Source: Gulosibacter sediminis (GTDB lineage Bacteria; Actinomycetota; Actinomycetes; Actinomycetales; Microbacteriaceae). From it: 64,000 nt of DNA. The stretch is taken from assembly GCF_023370115.1 (NCBI RefSeq), contig NZ_CP097160.1, positions 930,001 to 994,000 on the forward strand, read 5' to 3'. Positions 16,355 through 26,257 of the stretch are shown here, piece after piece (the first letter of the stretch is position 1; each line of letters starts with the position of its first letter). Under the pieces are notes generated by a model. It had not been told where the DNA came from. It saw nothing but the letters and a program-made list of their open reading frames with translations, and did not search any database. A program made the position numbers and the translations under genes.

Positions 16355-19300
16355 TAAAAGTTTGCGGAGGCGTTTGAGGCTGGCCGGTTGGGCCGTGCCG
16401 AGCTGTTGGGCGAAGAGGCTGACGCGGAACTCCTCAAGCAGCCAGCGCGCCGCGACGAGGTGCTCCGGCGCGTCGAGCCCGAGCGGCAGCGTGCCGCCCG
16501 CATCCCGGTAGAGCGCGAGCGCCTGCTCGAGCTCGGCGGCGCCCGCGCGCTCGGTCGCCGCGCTCATGCTGAGCCGCTCGATGCGCGCCGTGGCGGCCCG
16601 CAGATACCGAGGCAGGTGCTGCAGCTGCTCGAGCCCGGTGCGCGACACGAAGCCGTCAAACACGAGGGCCTCGAGCTGCCCGCGCACATCCGTGAGGGTC
16701 GCGAGGTACGCCATCGCGTTGCTGCCCTTGATCGTCCGCAGGGCGTCGCGGTGCGCTGTGAGCACCTGTCCCACGAGCCGCACGACGTCGAACAGCGCGT
16801 CGATGAGTTCGGCGTTGAACCGCTCGCGCATGGCGTCGAACGCGGCCCGCGTCCGCACCGGCTCGCCGGCCGCGTCGACGGCCCGCTGGGCAAGCGCGAT
16901 GGTGGCGTCGGCGAGCAGCAGCTCGGTCGAGCGGTACGGGCTCGCCGCGAGCGCGAGCTTCTCCTGCGAGGTGAGGTGCGCGAGCACGTAGGTCGCCGGC
17001 GAGGGCACGCTCCGGGCGAGCAGCACAGCGACGGCCCGTGGATGCTCCCGCACCTGGTCGGCGCTCGTCGTCGCGAGCACGAGGTCGACCTCGCTCGCCG
17101 CGGGATGCGCGGGGTCGCGCAGCTGCAGCGTCGGCCAGGCCCGAATCACGCCGTTCTTGCGGCGAATCTCGAAGGTCTCGGGCAGATCGCGTTCCGGCCA
17201 GCCGTCGAGCTCGCGCTGCTCGGCGACGGACTCCTTCGACCCACCCGGGGGCCCCGCCGAGGCTGCGGCATCGCCGCCCGGCGTATCCTTGCGGCTGCCG
17301 CGGCCGCGCCGATTTCCGGGCGTCGGAGGAGCCTCGGTCGCGCGCACGAGCGCGGCCTCGCTTTGGCGCTTCAGCCGCTGCTGCAACTCGAGCAGGTTGC
17401 TGCCGTCACCGAGTTCGCGGCCGCGGTCGTCGAGCACGAGGAAGCGCATGCGCAGGTGCGAGGGCACCCGCTCGGGCTCGAACTCGCCGGCGTCGAAGCG
17501 GATACCGCCGAGCCGCTGCAGGTGCCCGTGCAACACCTCGGTGAGGGGCGCGTCGACGGGCTCGCCGCGATCGGGCCGCACCTCGCCGACCTGCTCAAGC
17601 AGGCGCGTCGCCCAGTCGGCGGCCGGCACGAAGTTGCGTCGCGTCGCCTTCGGCAGGGTGCGCAGCAGCGCCGTCACGAGCTCGGCGCGCAGGCCCGGCA
17701 CCTGCCAGTCGAAACCGTCGGGCGTGAGCATCGCGAGCAGCTGCACGGGCACGACGACCGTGACGCCATCGTCGGGCGCCTGCGGGTCGAACTTGTAGCG
17801 CAGCCGCAGCTGCTGCTCGCCCTGCTGCCAGGTGCGCGGGTACGCCTCGGCGTCCTCGGTCTCGCCCTCGTCCTCGAGCAGGTCGCCGCGGCGCAGGTCG
17901 AGCAGCTTCGGCTGCTCCTGCTGCGCGGCGCGCCACCACTGGTCGAACGTCGACTGCGATACGACCTCGGCCGGCAACCGCTCGTCGAAGAACTCGAACA
18001 GCACCTCGGTGTCGTCGTGGTGCGAGCGCGTGCGCGTGCGCTCCTCAAACTCGGCCACGTCGCGTAGCAGCTGCTGGTTGCGGCGCACGAACGGGTACCG
18101 GCCCGTCCAATCGCCCTCGACGAGCGCGTGCCGAATGAACAGGTCGCGGCTCCACGACGGGTCGATCTTCGCGAAACCGACCCGGCGCTGCGTCACGATC
18201 GGCACGCCGTAGAGCGTCACCGTCTCGAGCGCGACCGCCTGCCCCTGCTTGCGCTCCCAGTGCGGCTCGGAGTGCTGCCGTTTCGCGAGTTCGCCCGCGA
18301 GCGACTCGGCCCACTCGGGCTGAATCTTCGCGACGGTGCGCGCGAACAGCTGCGAGGTCTCGACGAGCTCGGCGGCCATGACCGACTCGGGGTTCGAGCC
18401 CTTGAGCCCCGAACCTGGGAACACCCGAAATCGCGTGTTCCGCGCCCCGCGATAGTCGCGCCGCTGCCGGTCGAACACCCCGATGTGGCTGAGCAGGCCC
18501 GCGAGCAGCGCGCGATGCACGGCGTCGGCGTTCTCGCCCGGCTCGGCCCCCGCATCCGGCCGCTGGATGCGCAGGCCGAGCGGCTTCGCGGTCTCGCGCA
18601 GTTGTCGGAAAAGGTCTTGCCACTCGCGCAGGCGCACGTAATTGAGGAACTCGGCCTTGCACAGCCGGCGGAACGCCGAGGAGCCGAGCTCGCGCTGCTG
18701 CTCCTCGAGGTAGCCCCAGAGCTTGAGCAGCGACAAGAAGTCGCTCGATGGGTCGCGGAACCGCGCGTGCAACTGGTCGGCCTTGGCGCGCTGCTCGAGC
18801 GGCCGCTCGCGGATGTCCTGCACCGTGAGGCCGGCGACGATGATGAGCACGTCACGGGCGACGTCGAGCCGCTTCGCCTCGACCACCATGCGGGCGAAGC
18901 GGGGCTCGATGGGCAGGGATGCGAGCTGCCGGCCGATCTTCGTCAGCTGCGGCACGCTGCGGGCGGTGCCGCCGCGAATCGCGCCGAGCTCGCGCAGCAG
19001 ATCGACGCCGTCCTTCACGCCACGCGAGTCGGGCGGGGTGAGGAAGGGGAAGTCCTCGATCGCACCGAGTCCGAGCTCGAGCATCTGCAGCAGCACGCTC
19101 GCGAGGTTCGTGCGCAGAATCTCGGGGTCGGTGAACTCGGGCCGACGCTCGAAGTCCTCTTCGCTGTAGAGCCGAATCGCGATGCCGTCGCGGGTGCGAC
19201 CCGAGCGGCCCGAGCGCTGGTTCGCCGAGGCCTGCGAGATCGCCTCGATCGGCAGCCGCTGCACCTTCGCGCGCACCGAGTAACGCGAGATGCGCGCGAG

Positions 19301-20254
19301 GCCCGCATCGATGACGTAGGCGATGCCCGGCACCGTGAGCGAGGTCTCGGCGACGTTCGTTGCGAGCACGACGCGGCGCCGCACGCCGGGCCGCGTACTC
19401 GGCTCGAACACGCGGTGCTGATCGTGCGCGCTGAGCCGGCCATAGAGGGGGAGGAGTTCGGTCGCCTCGAGTTCGCGGGTCGAGAGGGATGCGCGAATCG
19501 CCGCCTCGGCCTCGCGAATCTCGCGCTCGCCGGGCAGAAACACGAGCACGTCGCCGGCCCGTTCACCGGCGAGCTCGCGCAGCCCCGCGACGATGCCCTC
19601 GTTCACGTCGCGGTCGTCGGTCGCCGACGGCGCGTCCTGCGCATCCGCCTCGTCGTCTTCGGCGGCCTCGCCGACGAGTGGCCGATAGCGCACCTCGACC
19701 GGGTAGGTGCGGCCCGACACCTCGATGACCGGCGCGTCGTCGAAGTGCCGTGAGAACGACTCGGGGTCGATTGTTGCCGAGGTGATGATGAGCTTGAGGT
19801 CGGGGCGCTCGGGAAGCAGGCGCTTGAGGTAGCCGAGCAGAAAGTCGATGTTCAACGAGCGCTCGTGCGCCTCGTCGATGATGATCGTGTCGTAGCGCTT
19901 CAGCAGCCGGTCGCGGCGCAGCTCGCCGAGCAGGATGCCGTCGGTCATGAGCTTGATGCGCGTCGACTCGCTCGAGGCGTCGGTGAAGCGCACCTGGTAG
20001 CCGACGAGCTCGCCGACCTTGCCCCCGAGCTCCTCGGCCACGCGCTCGGCGATCGTGCGGGCCGCGATGCGGCGCGGCTGCGTGTGCCCGATCGCGGTAC
20101 GCCCGAGCTCGAGGCAGATCTTTGGCAGCTGCGTCGTCTTGCCCGAGCCGGTTTCGCCCGCGACGATCACCACCTGGTGCTCGCGAATCGCCGCGGCGAT
20201 TTCGTCGCGGCGCTGCGAGACCGGCAGCTCGGGTGGGAAGTGAATGGCGACCAT
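16346..20254 (-). CDS. hrpA: ATP-dependent RNA helicase HrpA (DEAH box), stop codon supplied by IS30
   Basis: A 1,302-aa DEAH-box helicase, full length for the HrpA family. Walker A is GETGSGKTTQ, the DEAH box lies in IIIDEAHERSLNIDF, motif III is ITSATID, and motif VI is QRSGRSGRTRDG. The helicase-associated, OB-fold and large C-terminal HrpA domains follow, interrupted near residue 985 by a low-complexity Gly/Pro/Arg stretch. The final residues KLLGG and the TGA lie at the border with and inside the right end of IS30 copy 1, so the native stop has been replaced. The loss is at most a few residues, because the family normally ends soon after RLRKLL. Confidence 0.95.
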   Translation of the reverse strand: MVAIHFPPELPVSQRRDEIAAAIREHQVVIVAGETGSGKTTQLPKICLELGRTAIGHTQPRRIAARTIAERVAEELGGKVGELVGYQVRFTDASSESTRIKLMTDGILLGELRRDRLLKRYDTIIIDEAHERSLNIDFLLGYLKRLLPERPDLKLIITSATIDPESFSRHFDDAPVIEVSGRTYPVEVRYRPLVGEAAEDDEADAQDAPSATDDRDVNEGIVAGLRELAGERAGDVLVFLPGEREIREAEAAIRASLSTRELEATELLPLYGRLSAHDQHRVFEPSTRPGVRRRVVLATNVAETSLTVPGIAYVIDAGLARISRYSVRAKVQRLPIEAISQASANQRSGRSGRTRDGIAIRLYSEEDFERRPEFTDPEILRTNLASVLLQMLELGLGAIEDFPFLTPPDSRGVKDGVDLLRELGAIRGGTARSVPQLTKIGRQLASLPIEPRFARMVVEAKRLDVARDVLIIVAGLTVQDIRERPLEQRAKADQLHARFRDPSSDFLSLLKLWGYLEEQQRELGSSAFRRLCKAEFLNYVRLREWQDLFRQLRETAKPLGLRIQRPDAGAEPGENADAVHRALLAGLLSHIGVFDRQRRDYRGARNTRFRVFPGSGLKGSNPESVMAAELVETSQLFARTVAKIQPEWAESLAGELAKRQHSEPHWERKQGQAVALETVTLYGVPIVTQRRVGFAKIDPSWSRDLFIRHALVEGDWTGRYPFVRRNQQLLRDVAEFEERTRTRSHHDDTEVLFEFFDERLPAEVVSQSTFDQWWRAAQQEQPKLLDLRRGDLLEDEGETEDAEAYPRTWQQGEQQLRLRYKFDPQAPDDGVTVVVPVQLLAMLTPDGFDWQVPGLRAELVTALLRTLPKATRRNFVPAADWATRLLEQVGEVRPDRGEPVDAPLTEVLHGHLQRLGGIRFDAGEFEPERVPSHLRMRFLVLDDRGRELGDGSNLLELQQRLKRQSEAALVRATEAPPTPGNRRGRGSRKDTPGGDAAASAGPPGGSKESVAEQRELDGWPERDLPETFEIRRKNGVIRAWPTLQLRDPAHPAASEVDLVLATTSADQVREHPRAVAVLLARSVPSPATYVLAHLTSQEKLALAASPYRSTELLLADATIALAQRAVDAAGEPVRTRAAFDAMRERFNAELIDALFDVVRLVGQVLTAHRDALRTIKGSNAMAYLATLTDVRGQLEALVFDGFVSRTGLEQLQHLPRYLRAATARIERLSMSAATERAGAAELEQALALYRDAGGTLPLGLDAPEHLVAARWLLEEFRVSLFAQQLGTAQPASLKRLRKLLGG

Positions 20255-20299
20255 CGGCCCACCAGTCTAGGTGACAGGGGCATCCCCTACGATGGTCGA

Positions 20300-21994
20300 G
20301 TGACTGCCCCGACCCAACTCCAACGTGACGGCGCGAGCACCCCGACGCCGCCGGTGGGGTCGTGGGCGGACGATCGCTGGGGCCGGTGGACGGCAACGCC
20401 GCAGGCTCGGCGCCGCACCGAGTGGATCATCGTCGGCATCATCACGCTCGTCGCGGTGCTCGTGCGGTTCGTGCGGCTCGACCAGCCGAACGGCATCGTC
20501 TTTGACGAGATCTACTACGTGCCCGATGGCTGGACCATCACGAACAACGGCTACGAATCCGAGTGGCCCGAGAACAAAGATGAGCTCTGGGCGACGGGCG
20601 ATTACGGCGGCTACCTCAACGATGCCGAGTACGTCGTTCACCCGCCGCTCGGCAAGTACCTCATCGGCATCTTCATGCACCTGTTCGGGGTCGAGCACGT
20701 CTGGGCCTGGCGCTTCGGCGTCGCCCTCTTCGGCGCCGCCTCAGTGCCGCTGCTCTACCTCGTCGGCAAGAAGCTGTTCCGCTCGATCGCGATGGGCGCG
20801 ATCCCCGCGGCGATGCTCGCGATCGACGGCCACGCCATCGCGATGAGCCGCACGGGCATCCTCGACATCTTCGTGATGTTTTTCGTGCTGCTCGCCTTCC
20901 TTTTCCTCCTCTACGACCGCGACGACCAGCAGCGGCAGCTCGCGAGCTGGGTGGCGGCGTGGCGGCAGCGCGAGCACGCGAAGGATGCGTCGGTGCCGCT
21001 TGAGAGCACGCCGGTCAAGTGGACGAGCACGATCGACCCGCCCGCCAAGCGGCCGACCGGTCCGGACTGGGGTCCGGTCGTCTGGCGCCGCCCCTGGTTC
21101 GTGGCGATGGTCATTGCCCTCGCGCTCGCCACGAGCGTGAAGTGGTCGGGCCTCTACTACCTCGCGTTCTACTGCGTGCTCACGATCGCGCTCGACGCAT
21201 ACAACCGCAAGCAGTCGGGCATCACGCTCTGGCTCTCGTCGGCGACGCTGAAGCAGGGGCCCATCTCGTTCCTGCTCGCCGTGCCGCTCACGGTCGTCAT
21301 CTACCTCACGAGCTACGCGGGCTGGTTCATCACCGGTCGCGGCTTCAACGGCATCGTCGACACCGGCGCGTGGCAGGGCGGCAACTTCTTCGAGTGGGCG
21401 AAGCTGTCGCTCTCGCACTTCGTCGACTATCAGATGCAGGTCTACGAGTTCCACTCGCGGCTCGCGGCGGGGCACTCCTACAACTCGGCGCCGTACGAGT
21501 GGCCGTTCCTGCTGCGACCCACCGCATTCCAGTACACCTACATCGACCCGGCGACCGACCCGAGCTGCCATGCCGACCAGTGCGTGCAGGCGGTCACCTC
21601 GTTGTCGAACCCGCTGCTGTACTGGCTCGGCACGATCGCCGTCGTGTTCCTCATCATGATGCTGTTCGTGAAGCCGCGCTGGCCGTACGTCGCGATTCTC
21701 GTGTCGTACGCGGCGGGCTACCTGCCCTGGCTGCTCACGGGCCGCACCTCGGTGTACCACTTCTACGTCATCGTCTGGCTGCCGTTCATGTTCCTCGCGG
21801 CCGCCCTCGCGCTCCAGACGCTCGCGGGCGAAGCGAAGGATCCGCGAAAACAGCGCACGCTCGCCGTCAACCTCATTACCGGGTTCTTTGTGCTTGCGAT
21901 CCTCGTGTCGGTGTTCTTCTACCCGGTGTGGACCGGCCTGCAGATTCCCGACTGGTACTTCAACCTCACTCACTGGCTGCCGGGCTGGTACTAG
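20300..21994 (+). CDS. pmt: Protein O-mannosyltransferase, GT39 family
   Basis: Polytopic GT-C-fold mannosyltransferase (564 aa) that transfers mannose from a polyprenyl-phosphate donor to exported proteins. The acidic catalytic motif lies in the first external loop (NGIVFDEIYYVPDGW). Around ten or eleven hydrophobic helices follow, and the C-terminus (YPVWTGLQIPDWYFNLTHWL) is typical of actinobacterial PMT. The GTG at 20300 is the first good start; the gene is divergent from hrpA across 45 bases. The position next to rsmI is conserved in actinobacteria. Confidence 0.92.
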   Translation: MTAPTQLQRDGASTPTPPVGSWADDRWGRWTATPQARRRTEWIIVGIITLVAVLVRFVRLDQPNGIVFDEIYYVPDGWTITNNGYESEWPENKDELWATGDYGGYLNDAEYVVHPPLGKYLIGIFMHLFGVEHVWAWRFGVALFGAASVPLLYLVGKKLFRSIAMGAIPAAMLAIDGHAIAMSRTGILDIFVMFFVLLAFLFLLYDRDDQQRQLASWVAAWRQREHAKDASVPLESTPVKWTSTIDPPAKRPTGPDWGPVVWRRPWFVAMVIALALATSVKWSGLYYLAFYCVLTIALDAYNRKQSGITLWLSSATLKQGPISFLLAVPLTVVIYLTSYAGWFITGRGFNGIVDTGAWQGGNFFEWAKLSLSHFVDYQMQVYEFHSRLAAGHSYNSAPYEWPFLLRPTAFQYTYIDPATDPSCHADQCVQAVTSLSNPLLYWLGTIAVVFLIMMLFVKPRWPYVAILVSYAAGYLPWLLTGRTSVYHFYVIVWLPFMFLAAALALQTLAGEAKDPRKQRTLAVNLITGFFVLAILVSVFFYPVWTGLQIPDWYFNLTHWLPGWY

Positions 21995-21997
21995 GCC

Positions 21998-22828
21998 ATG
22001 CTCATCCTTGCCGGAACCCCGATCGGCAATCTCGGGGACGCCTCGAGTCGCCTGGCCGACACCCTGCGCGCGGCCGACCTCATCGCGTGCGAGGACACCC
22101 GCACCACGGCGAAGTTGCTCGGCCTGCTCGAGGTCACCGAGCGCCCGAAGCTCATCGCGCTACACGAACACAACGAGCACGAGGCGGCGGATGAGGTAGC
22201 CCGCCTGGCCGCCGCGCAGACGGTCGTGCTCGTGTCGGATGCGGGCATGCCGGCGATCTCCGACCCCGGCTTCCGCGTCGTGCGGGCCTGTGCCGAGGCC
22301 GGCGTGACGGTCACGTCGGTGCCCGGGCCAAGCGCGGTCATCACGGCGCTCGCGGTGGCCGGCTTGCCGACCGATCGCTTCTGCTTCGAGGGCTTCGTGC
22401 CGCGCAAGCAGTCCGACCGGGCGAAGCTCGTCGAGCAGCTTGCCGACGAACCCCGAACAACGGTGCTCTACGAGTCGCCGCACCGCCTCGCGACCACGCT
22501 CGACGACTTCGCCGCCGCGTGGCCCGCGCGCCAGGTCGTCGTCTGCCGCGAACTCACCAAGCTGCACGAGGAGGTGCGTCGCGGCACCTGCGCTGAGCTC
22601 GCGCAGTGGGCGAGCGAGGGCGTGCGGGGCGAGATCGTGCTCGTGCTCGCGGGCGCGGAGGCGCGCGAGGTGCAGCTCGACGACGCCGTTGCCGAGGTGC
22701 TGCGGCTCGCGGCGGGCGGCCTGCGGCTCAAGGATGCGGCGGCCGAGGTCGAGGCTCGCACGGGCCTGCGCAAGCGCGCGCTCTACGACGCGGCGCTCGC
22801 GGCACGCGGTGTGAATGGTGCCGTATGA
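21998..22828 (+). CDS. rsmI: 16S rRNA (cytidine(1402)-2'-O)-methyltransferase RsmI
   Basis: SAM-dependent enzyme (276 aa) of the tetrapyrrole-methylase fold that modifies C1402 in the ribosomal decoding centre. Family signatures are LILAGTPIGNLGDASSR at the N-terminus, CEDTRTTAKLL, VLVSDAGMPAISDPGFRVV and VPGPSAVITAL, with the RELTKLHEE motif further on. It begins 3 bases after the pmt stop, so it is probably co-transcribed with it. Confidence 0.95.
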   Translation: MLILAGTPIGNLGDASSRLADTLRAADLIACEDTRTTAKLLGLLEVTERPKLIALHEHNEHEAADEVARLAAAQTVVLVSDAGMPAISDPGFRVVRACAEAGVTVTSVPGPSAVITALAVAGLPTDRFCFEGFVPRKQSDRAKLVEQLADEPRTTVLYESPHRLATTLDDFAAAWPARQVVVCRELTKLHEEVRRGTCAELAQWASEGVRGEIVLVLAGAEAREVQLDDAVAEVLRLAAGGLRLKDAAAEVEARTGLRKRALYDAALAARGVNGAV

Positions 22829-22882
22829 CCATCGGCAACGGCCGTGTCATTGACGCCCACGCAACCCGATAGACTTTCCGGC

Positions 22883-24442
22883 ATGGCTTCTGGCGAATCG
22901 TTCTACGTCACCACTCCCATCTTCTACGTCAATGACGTGCCCCACATCGGGCATGCGTATGCGGAGGTGGCTGCTGACGTGCTTGCCCGCTGGCACCGTC
23001 AGCGCGGCGACGACACCTGGTTCCTGACCGGCACCGACGAGCACGGGCAGAAGATCATGCGCTCGGCCGTCGCGAACGGCATGACGCCGCGCGAGTGGGC
23101 CGACAAGCTCGTCGACGGCGCGTGGAAGCCGATGCTCAAGACGCTCAACCTCTCGAACGACGACTTCATTCGTACGACCGAGGAGCGCCACGAGACCCGC
23201 GTGCAGAAGTTCCTGACGCACCTCAACGACGCCGGCTACATCTACGAAGACGAGTTCGAGGCGCTCTACTGCGTGGGTTGCGAGGAATTCAAGCCCGACA
23301 ACGAAATCGTCGACGGCGAGGGCCAGTACGAGGGCCAAAAGGTCTGCGCGATCCACTCGAAGCCGCTCGAGCTCATGGCCGAGCGCAACTACTTCTTCAA
23401 GCTTTCCGACTTCCAGCAGCGCCTGCTCGACTTCTACGAGGCGAACCCGACCTTCGTGCAGCCGCAGTCGGCGCGCAACGAGGTCGTCAGCTTCGTGCGC
23501 AGCGGCCTGCACGACCTGTCGATCTCGCGCACGAGCTTCGACTGGGGCGTGCGGGTGCCGTGGGACGACGCGCACATCGTCTACGTCTGGGTCGACGCGC
23601 TGCTCAACTACATCACGGCAGTCGGCTACGGCGACGACGACGGCAACTTCGACCGCCGCTGGCCCGCGAACCACATTGTCGGTAAGGACATCATCCGCTT
23701 CCACGCGGTGATCTGGCCCGCCATGCTCATGGCCGCGGGCATCGAGCCGCCGCAGCGCGTCTTCGCGACCGGCTGGCTGCTCGTGGGCGGCGAGAAGATG
23801 TCGAAGTCGAAGCTCACCGGCATCGAGCCGAGCGAGATCACCGACACCTTCGGCTCCGACGCGTTCCGTTACTACTTCATGCGCGCCATCCACCTCGGCC
23901 AGGACGGCTCGTTCTCGTGGGAGGACCTCCACGCGCGCTACAACTCCGAGCTCGCGAACGGCCTCGGCAACCTCGCCTCGCGCGTCGTCGCGATGGTGAA
24001 CAAGTACTTCGATGGCGAGATCCCGGCCGCGGCTTCGACCCATGTCGATGACCTCGCCCTCCTCGACCTCGCGAAGTCCGCGGTGGCCGGTGCTGAGGAC
24101 GCCATCGACCGCTTCGCGATCGACCAGACCATCGCCGAAGTCTGGCGGCTCGTCGACGCGCTCAACCAGTTCATCACCGACCAGGCGCCCTGGCAGCTCG
24201 CGAAGGACGACTCGCTGCGCGAGCGCCTCGAGGGCGTGCTCGGCACGGCCGTGCGCGGCCTCGGCATTCTCGCGGTGCTGCTGCACCCGATCATCCCGCT
24301 CGCGTCCGAGAAGCTCTGGGCCGCGGTCGGCGGCGAGGGCGAGCTCGGCGAGGTACGGCCGGATGCGGCGCTCGAGTGGCGCTCGACCGGTCGCATCGGC
24401 GAGCTGCAGGCGCTGTTCCCGCGCATCGACCAGGCCGACTAG
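22883..24442 (+). CDS. metG: Methionyl-tRNA synthetase
   Basis: Class I aminoacyl-tRNA synthetase (519 aa) charging tRNA-Met. The HIGH motif appears as DVPHIGHAYAEV, and KMSKS as GGEKMSKSKLTG. The connective-peptide region near residues 125-165 keeps only part of the zinc-binding cysteines (YCVGCEEF). There is no C-terminal dimerisation domain, as in many actinobacteria. The ATG at 22883 is chosen over one at 22844, because family members begin close to FYVTTPIFYVND. Confidence 0.95.
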   Translation: MASGESFYVTTPIFYVNDVPHIGHAYAEVAADVLARWHRQRGDDTWFLTGTDEHGQKIMRSAVANGMTPREWADKLVDGAWKPMLKTLNLSNDDFIRTTEERHETRVQKFLTHLNDAGYIYEDEFEALYCVGCEEFKPDNEIVDGEGQYEGQKVCAIHSKPLELMAERNYFFKLSDFQQRLLDFYEANPTFVQPQSARNEVVSFVRSGLHDLSISRTSFDWGVRVPWDDAHIVYVWVDALLNYITAVGYGDDDGNFDRRWPANHIVGKDIIRFHAVIWPAMLMAAGIEPPQRVFATGWLLVGGEKMSKSKLTGIEPSEITDTFGSDAFRYYFMRAIHLGQDGSFSWEDLHARYNSELANGLGNLASRVVAMVNKYFDGEIPAAASTHVDDLALLDLAKSAVAGAEDAIDRFAIDQTIAEVWRLVDALNQFITDQAPWQLAKDDSLRERLEGVLGTAVRGLGILAVLLHPIIPLASEKLWAAVGGEGELGEVRPDAALEWRSTGRIGELQALFPRIDQAD

Positions 24443-24446
24443 CCTC

Positions 24447-25379
24447 GTGACCGTCTCGCAGCATCCGCGCAAGCGCGACGCGACGGCCGAGCACGGCCAG
24501 CGCCGCGACCTGCGGTATCCGGACGTGCCCGAGGCGCTCGCGGTGCCGAGCTACGACAACCACACGCACCTCGAGATCGAGGACGGTGAGGCGGGGCTCG
24601 AGCTCGCCGAGCACCTCGAGCTCGCGGCCCAGGCCGGCGTCGTCGGAGCGATCACCGTCGGCGGCGACCTGCCGTCGAGCCGGTGGCAGGTCGAGGCGGC
24701 GAACGCGCACGAGCGCCTGCTCGCGGCCGTCGCGATTCACCCGAACGAGGCCCCGCGCTACGCCGAGGCCGGAGAGCTCGACGAGGGCCTCGCCGAGATC
24801 GCGCGGCTCGCGCAGGATGCTCGGGTCGCGGCGATCGGCGAGACCGGCCTCGACTACTTCCGCACCTCGGGCGACGAGGCGCTGCGCGCGCAGCACGCGT
24901 CGTTCGAGGGGCACATCGACATTGCCAAGCGCGAGCGGCTGCCGATGCAGATCCACGACCGCGACGCGCACGACGACGTGGTCGCCCTGCTGCGCCGCGT
25001 CGGCGCGCCCGAGGGCACGGTGTTCCACTGCTTCTCTGGCGGCCCCGAGCTCGCGCAGATCGCCGGCGACGAGGGCTGGTACTGCTCGTTCGCGGGCAAC
25101 ATCACCTTCAAGAACGCGCAGCTGCTGCGCGACGCGCTCCAGGTCGTGCCGCGCGAGCGCATCCTGGTCGAGACCGATGCGCCGTTCCTGACGCCCGTCC
25201 CGTTCCGTGGCCGGCCGAACGCGCCCTACCTGATTCCGGTCACCATCCGCTTCATGGCGGCCGAGCTCGGCGTCGACGCCGAGGAGCTCGCGGCGCAGAT
25301 CGCGAGCAACACACTCGACCTTTACGGCCCGTTCGGCGTCGAAGCACGAGCCTCGTGGCGGGCGGCGCGACGTGGCTGA
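24447..25379 (+). CDS. tatD: TatD-family metal-dependent deoxyribonuclease
   Basis: Amidohydrolase-fold nuclease (310 aa). Metal ligands are visible as NHTHLE (normally DTHCH or similar), the glutamate in [10 protein letters not shown], the histidine in [17 protein letters not shown], and the aspartate in [11 protein letters not shown]. The GTG at 24447 lies 4 bases after metG. About 40 N-terminal residues precede the TIM barrel. It overlaps the start of rsmA by 8 bases, so metG-tatD-rsmA is a tight operon. Confidence 0.92.
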   Translation: MTVSQHPRKRDATAEHGQRRDLRYPDVPEALAVPSYDNHTHLEIEDGEAGLELAEHLELAAQAGVVGAITVGGDLPSSRWQVEAANAHERLLAAVAIHPNEAPRYAEAGELDEGLAEIARLAQDARVAAIGETGLDYFRTSGDEALRAQHASFEGHIDIAKRERLPMQIHDRDAHDDVVALLRRVGAPEGTVFHCFSGGPELAQIAGDEGWYCSFAGNITFKNAQLLRDALQVVPRERILVETDAPFLTPVPFRGRPNAPYLIPVTIRFMAAELGVDAEELAAQIASNTLDLYGPFGVEARASWRAARRG

Positions 25380-26217
25380 CGTCCAACTGCTCGGCCCGGC
25401 GCAGATCCGCGACCTCGCGGAGCGGCTCGACCTGCAGCCGACGAAGAAGCTCGGCCAGAACTTCGTGCACGATCACGGCACGGTGCGCCGCATCGTGGCG
25501 ACGGCCGAGGTGACGCCGGGGGAGCACGCGCTCGAGGTCGGGCCCGGCCTTGGCTCGCTCACGCTCGCCCTGCTCGAGGCGGGCGCGCGCGTGACCGCGA
25601 TCGAGATCGACCCTCGCCTCGCCGAGCAGCTGCCGCTCACGGTGGCCGAGCGCGCGCCGGGCGCCGAGCTGCGGGTCGTCGAGTCGGATGCGCTCAAGGT
25701 CGATGCCGTCGAGGGCGACCCCGTCGCGCTCGTCGCGAACCTGCCCTACAACGTCTCGGTGCCGGTGCTGCTGCACCTGCTCGCGCGCGTGCCCTCGCTG
25801 CGCCGCGGCGTCGTCATGGTGCAGCGTGAGGTCGGCGAGCGCATCGCCGCCGGCCCAGGCTCGAAGATCTACGGCGCCCCGAGCGTGAAGGCCGCCTGGT
25901 ATGGGCAGTGGCGCACGGCCGGCCTCGTCGGCCGCAAGGTGTTCTGGCCCGTGCCGAACGTTGACTCGATCCTCGTCGAGTTCCGCGCTCACGACGAGCC
26001 CCTCGGTGACGACGCACTGCGCCGGCGCCTGTTCGAGCTTGTCGACGCCGCCTTCGGCCAGCGGCGCAAGATGCTGCGCCAGGCGCTCGCGCCGAGCTTC
26101 GGCGGTTCGGCCCAGGAGGCCTCGGCGGCGCTTGAACGCGTCGGACTCGAGCCGACGGCGCGCGGCGAGCAGCTCGCGGCCGACGACTTTCTGCGCCTCG
26201 CGCGCGACGCCTCCTAG
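25372..26217 (+). CDS. rsmA: 16S rRNA dimethyladenosine transferase RsmA/KsgA
   Basis: Methylates A1518 and A1519 near the 3' end of 16S rRNA (281 aa). Characteristic segments are [17 protein letters not shown], the SAM site [18 protein letters not shown], the acidic loop [12 protein letters not shown], and the catalytic [11 protein letters not shown] (NLPY motif). The GTG start lies within the end of tatD. It is followed after 40 bases by ispE, the classical actinobacterial rsmA-ispE order. Confidence 0.95.
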   Translation: MADVQLLGPAQIRDLAERLDLQPTKKLGQNFVHDHGTVRRIVATAEVTPGEHALEVGPGLGSLTLALLEAGARVTAIEIDPRLAEQLPLTVAERAPGAELRVVESDALKVDAVEGDPVALVANLPYNVSVPVLLHLLARVPSLRRGVVMVQREVGERIAAGPGSKIYGAPSVKAAWYGQWRTAGLVGRKVFWPVPNVDSILVEFRAHDEPLGDDALRRRLFELVDAAFGQRRKMLRQALAPSFGGSAQEASAALERVGLEPTARGEQLAADDFLRLARDAS

Positions 26218-26257
26218 CGGCGAATCCGGGCGCGGCCGCCCGGGTAGGCTAGGAGCC

